Positions 60,949-64,000 of a DNA stretch of 64,000 nucleotides are shown piece after piece. Within the stretch, counting starts at the first letter, position 1. Each line of letters opens with the position of its first letter. Source of the DNA: Muribaculaceae bacterium (GTDB lineage Bacteria > Bacteroidota > Bacteroidia > Bacteroidales > Muribaculaceae); NCBI GenBank assembly GCA_022509105.1, contig JAFLTV010000006.1, positions 1 through 64,000 of the forward strand, in the 5' to 3' direction. Both the position numbers and the translations under genes were made by a program. The notes beneath the pieces were generated by a model. It ran no database searches. It saw only the letters and a list, made by a program, of their open reading frames with translations, and was not told the origin of the DNA.

Positions 60949-63525
60949 ATGAAATTTTATAAGAATATTAAGATATATAGTCTGATGCTCATTTTGACAT
61001 CTCTCTTTATAATTTCATGTAAAGATGAGATTGAACATCAACCTCTAATGATGACAGATGATTCCTTAGAAATTAACTTCATAATTCCTGAGATAGAGCA
61101 TATACTTACAAGAGGTGATCAAAATAATGGAGAGAAGTTGATCAATAGTCTTACGATTCTTATATTCAACGAGACGGGTAATAAAATCGTACAACGCTAT
61201 GATCTTCCATCCTCCCATCTTGATAATATAAAAAGCCAAATTTTGAAGGGGAATACATTCTCTTTTAAAATGCCTGTTGAGATAAATGTGAAGGAAGAAC
61301 CAGGAGGTGTTATTTATGCATTGGCAAATACAATTTCGAAAGAAGATAATGAAGATTGGATTGAAGATTTCACTACAGGAACTGACAAAAGCATAGAGGA
61401 TCTGGAGAAAATAACGGTTGACAGACATTATGGAATTGACAATGGTTTCATAATGACAGGTAAAAAGAAAGGTTTTGAATCCCGTGAAGTTAATATAGTA
61501 TTAAAACGTTCGATGGGGAAAATAAGCGTTAAGGATGTTTCAAATTCTTCTTTATTTTCTTTAGAGGGATATACAGTTGTCAACACAGCAAGCTTAGGGT
61601 ATATTGCAGCTGCTCAGCTTGAAGATAAGTTTATAACGGAGAATGCTGAAATAAAAGTTACAGCAGGGAAAGTTGAAGAAAATAATTCAGTTCGTTGGGA
61701 TTGTTATGTATTACCTACAAAAACCTATAGTGTTGCAAATGATATTTCTTCCGTGACTACATTTATAATAATTGAAGGGATTTATAATGGAGAAAAAGGG
61801 TATTATGCCATTCCTTTATACACAGATAATGAGGAAATTTATAAAAATAATAACGGGGATAAATATCTTGACATTTTGCCAAATTATTGGTATGAAATTG
61901 AATTGAACAATATCAAGGGTCCGGGTTATTCCTCATTTAAAGAGGCTGTTGATAATCCGGAAAATCCGGAAAATCCGGAAATAGATTATTCTGTTTCTGT
62001 TCATGATCAAGCCACCGCTATAACCTCGATGATTTCTGATGGTATCCGGGAACTTGGTGTGACCTCCGAAATAGAGATGCCGGCCAATAGTGACAAAGGA
62101 GCCGAGTTTTATGTAAAATGTTATTCTTCCATTGACAAAGAAGAATCTGAGGAGAAGGAGAGTAATAGAATTCCAAATGCTGAGATAATTTCAGGAGAAG
62201 ATTGGATAGAGATAGCAACACTATATAATGGTGTTGAGATTCCTCATAAAATGAATTCCTATGATATAACAAACAGTGAATTTGTTTCTGAAAAAGACAA
62301 TGAAGCCGTTTATTGGAAATTTGCAATCTTGTATAATAAAAATGGAGTCCCATCCGTGGATAGGGAGGCATTTGTCCGTATAACATGGTGTGGGTTGGAA
62401 AGATTCGTAAAGGTGGTTTATAAAAGCAATAATACTGCCAACCAAAGTTCTAATTTAATAGAAGCCACCTTATATATCGTTGACCCTGCAAATCAAACTT
62501 CCTTTGGAAGTTCTATCCCTTCTTATTTTGATTATATACAAAATAATCTATATGGGACAAAAGATGGAGAAATAAAAGGGGAGAGAATTAGAAATGCAGG
62601 TTTTCATTTCCCGATGCCGGTAATGAATAAAACCTACGATAAATACCTTGAATACGAATATGAAATAGACTTTTCAAATTTGCCCAATAAAAATCAAATC
62701 GAGAATGTGATAATTTCTGTTTCAGGGGATGATTTTTTTAAGGATAATTTAGTCTGGGAACCGACTAATAATAATTATAAAGGCTGGCTAAAACTTGAAG
62801 ATGGTCAGAATAATTCTTATGAATATGCTCTTGGAGAAATAACTTTCAAAATAGAGTATAATAAGAACTCAAAGCTTAAGGAACAGAGCTTTACATTCGA
62901 TCTTTATCACACAGGATTCTTTTATGATTGTGGAAGATTGAACGAAAACTTTAATGGATTATTCTATTACGAGGTTGTTCCTATAAAGGGGAAAGACAAT
63001 GAAACATATTATTGGCTTGACAGAAATTTATTAGCCGCTTCTTCTTTGATGAGCGTTGATTACGCAGACAAGATTATAGGAGATTCCAAATCTATAGGAG
63101 GATTTTTCAGGATATCGAATTATGACAAATCAACAGGGAGTTCATCTTTATTATCAGGAATCTGTCCGCCGGGATATCATATTCCAAGTCAAGAGGAATG
63201 GAATCAGTTGGAGTTGACAACAGCTCAAATTACACAAGACGGTGAAGACATTTGGTCTACCTTTATTGTTTCGGAAGATTCGAGGGCAGGAAAAATATAT
63301 TTCCCCAAAGGAAGATGTTATTTTAATGATAATACCTCGGATTTGGATAAGATTATTGATAAAGCAAATTTTGGGGAGATTGCAACAGGATATTATTGGA
63401 CTTCGGAAATACCGGAGGAAGAAAAACAAACCGGCATGATATTAAAAGGATCAACTATGGAATTTTCTTCATTCGCAATCAACCAATACAAAATGAATGT
63501 GAGATGTATCGCGGATTATGAATAA
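60949..63525 (+). CDS. FimA/Mfa1-like fimbrial lipoprotein with FISUMP-like C-terminal domain (putative tip adhesin)
   Basis: Lipobox LTSLFIISCKDE; LTRGDQNNGEKLINSLTILIFNETG; C-terminal YYWLDRNLLAAS...CPPGYHIPSQEEWNQL...YYWTS...NVRCIADYE. Confidence 0.7.
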   Translation: MKFYKNIKIYSLMLILTSLFIISCKDEIEHQPLMMTDDSLEINFIIPEIEHILTRGDQNNGEKLINSLTILIFNETGNKIVQRYDLPSSHLDNIKSQILKGNTFSFKMPVEINVKEEPGGVIYALANTISKEDNEDWIEDFTTGTDKSIEDLEKITVDRHYGIDNGFIMTGKKKGFESREVNIVLKRSMGKISVKDVSNSSLFSLEGYTVVNTASLGYIAAAQLEDKFITENAEIKVTAGKVEENNSVRWDCYVLPTKTYSVANDISSVTTFIIIEGIYNGEKGYYAIPLYTDNEEIYKNNNGDKYLDILPNYWYEIELNNIKGPGYSSFKEAVDNPENPENPEIDYSVSVHDQATAITSMISDGIRELGVTSEIEMPANSDKGAEFYVKCYSSIDKEESEEKESNRIPNAEIISGEDWIEIATLYNGVEIPHKMNSYDITNSEFVSEKDNEAVYWKFAILYNKNGVPSVDREAFVRITWCGLERFVKVVYKSNNTANQSSNLIEATLYIVDPANQTSFGSSIPSYFDYIQNNLYGTKDGEIKGERIRNAGFHFPMPVMNKTYDKYLEYEYEIDFSNLPNKNQIENVIISVSGDDFFKDNLVWEPTNNNYKGWLKLEDGQNNSYEYALGEITFKIEYNKNSKLKEQSFTFDLYHTGFFYDCGRLNENFNGLFYYEVVPIKGKDNETYYWLDRNLLAASSLMSVDYADKIIGDSKSIGGFFRISNYDKSTGSSSLLSGICPPGYHIPSQEEWNQLELTTAQITQDGEDIWSTFIVSEDSRAGKIYFPKGRCYFNDNTSDLDKIIDKANFGEIATGYYWTSEIPEEEKQTGMILKGSTMEFSSFAINQYKMNVRCIADYE
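61954..61980 (+). repeat. in-frame 9-bp tandem repeat, 3 copies
   Basis: AATCCGGAA x3, encoding NPENPENPE linker. Confidence 0.9.
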
Positions 63526-63623
63526 GATAAGATAGATTGTATCAGATTTTTTCAAGGTTTGGAAGAATCAAAAGGATTGATTAGAATACAAATTCATTAA
63601 TAAGATGTGAAAAGTTCTGAATA

Positions 63624-63654
63624 TTGCATATTTTGAAAATATTTGTAACTTTGC
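63624..63654 (+). promoter_or_regulatory. Bacteroidetes-type promoter for the beta-barrel gene
   Basis: TTG and TAACTTTGC, about 22-nt start-to-start spacing. Confidence 0.65.
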
Positions 63655-63680
63655 ATAATAGCAAAATTTAGAAATAGTAT

Positions 63681-64000
63681 ATGATCAAGAGAATATCAGC
63701 AGTATTGATAACAATAATGTCTTTCGTGTCTGGCTTTGCTCAGGAATTTTTTGATACAAGCGATGCGGAAAAATTCTTTACATTCGGAGCCCGTGTAGGT
63801 TTCAATGCCTCCAACAGGACAATGCCCGATGTTCCGACAAGCCTTTACAATCGTAACAGTTGGGGAACAGGATTTGACGCAGGTATAGTAGCCAATGTCA
63901 ACTTCAAGGAGTATCTAAGCATACAGCCGGGATTATTCTTTGATTCAAGAAGTGGCGACTATACCTATTTGATGTGGTATTACGACAACGGTTATTACAA
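63681..64000 (+). CDS. outer-membrane beta-barrel protein (PorT-like fold), 5' part only
   Basis: Own translation MIKRISAVLITIMSFVSGFAQEFFDTSDAEKFFTFGARVGFNASN...SIQPGLFFDSRSGDYTY runs off the window end; signal peptide. Confidence 0.75.
   Translation, partial: MIKRISAVLITIMSFVSGFAQEFFDTSDAEKFFTFGARVGFNASNRTMPDVPTSLYNRNSWGTGFDAGIVANVNFKEYLSIQPGLFFDSRSGDYTYLMWYYDNGYY

Noticed and set aside
1-64000. CRISPR arrays, transposons/IS elements, prophage, restriction or other defence systems
   Set aside because: No direct-repeat/spacer pattern, transposase, integrase, phage structural gene, nuclease-methylase pair or toxin-antitoxin signature was seen in the ORF translations.

Overview
The window looks like a chromosomal segment from a Bacteroidales bacterium, possibly Muribaculaceae-like. 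The evidence is TAnnTTTG-type promoters, T9SS C-terminal sorting tails, a Bacteroidetes Rpb6/omega subunit and FimA/Mfa1-like fimbrial lipoproteins. It is densely coding and mostly housekeeping: ung, pulA, clpB, maf, ROK kinase, rpoZ-bamD, surE, mtaB, ftsX-DUF3098-uppP-truB-queA, psd-pssA, lipid kinase-OMPLA, mrp, trmB, rdgB, leuS, an RSH protein, an NSS transporter, a PMCA-type Ca2+ ATPase, ilvDBNC, an iron-ADH, SprT, M15 and C10 peptidases, rsmF and an acyl-CoA ligase. The only region that looks accessory is an AT-rich fimbrial-type lipoprotein pair at about 58.6-63.5 kb. A tRNA-Arg(CCG) is truncated at the left edge and an outer-membrane beta-barrel gene is truncated at the right edge. I found no CRISPR array, transposase, prophage or clear new multigene system. 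The best second-look items are: a two-copy structured intergenic element downstream of maf and queA; a structured, repeat-containing ~150-nt leader upstream of a CxxC-less thioredoxin-like lipoprotein gene; an RSH protein with an apparently degenerate synthetase domain; an uncharacterised ATP-grasp-like protein next to rpoZ; a kinase-less sensor-like protein; and a 10-bp dyad over the fimbrial promoter. All calls come from reading sequence and motifs. No database search was run.
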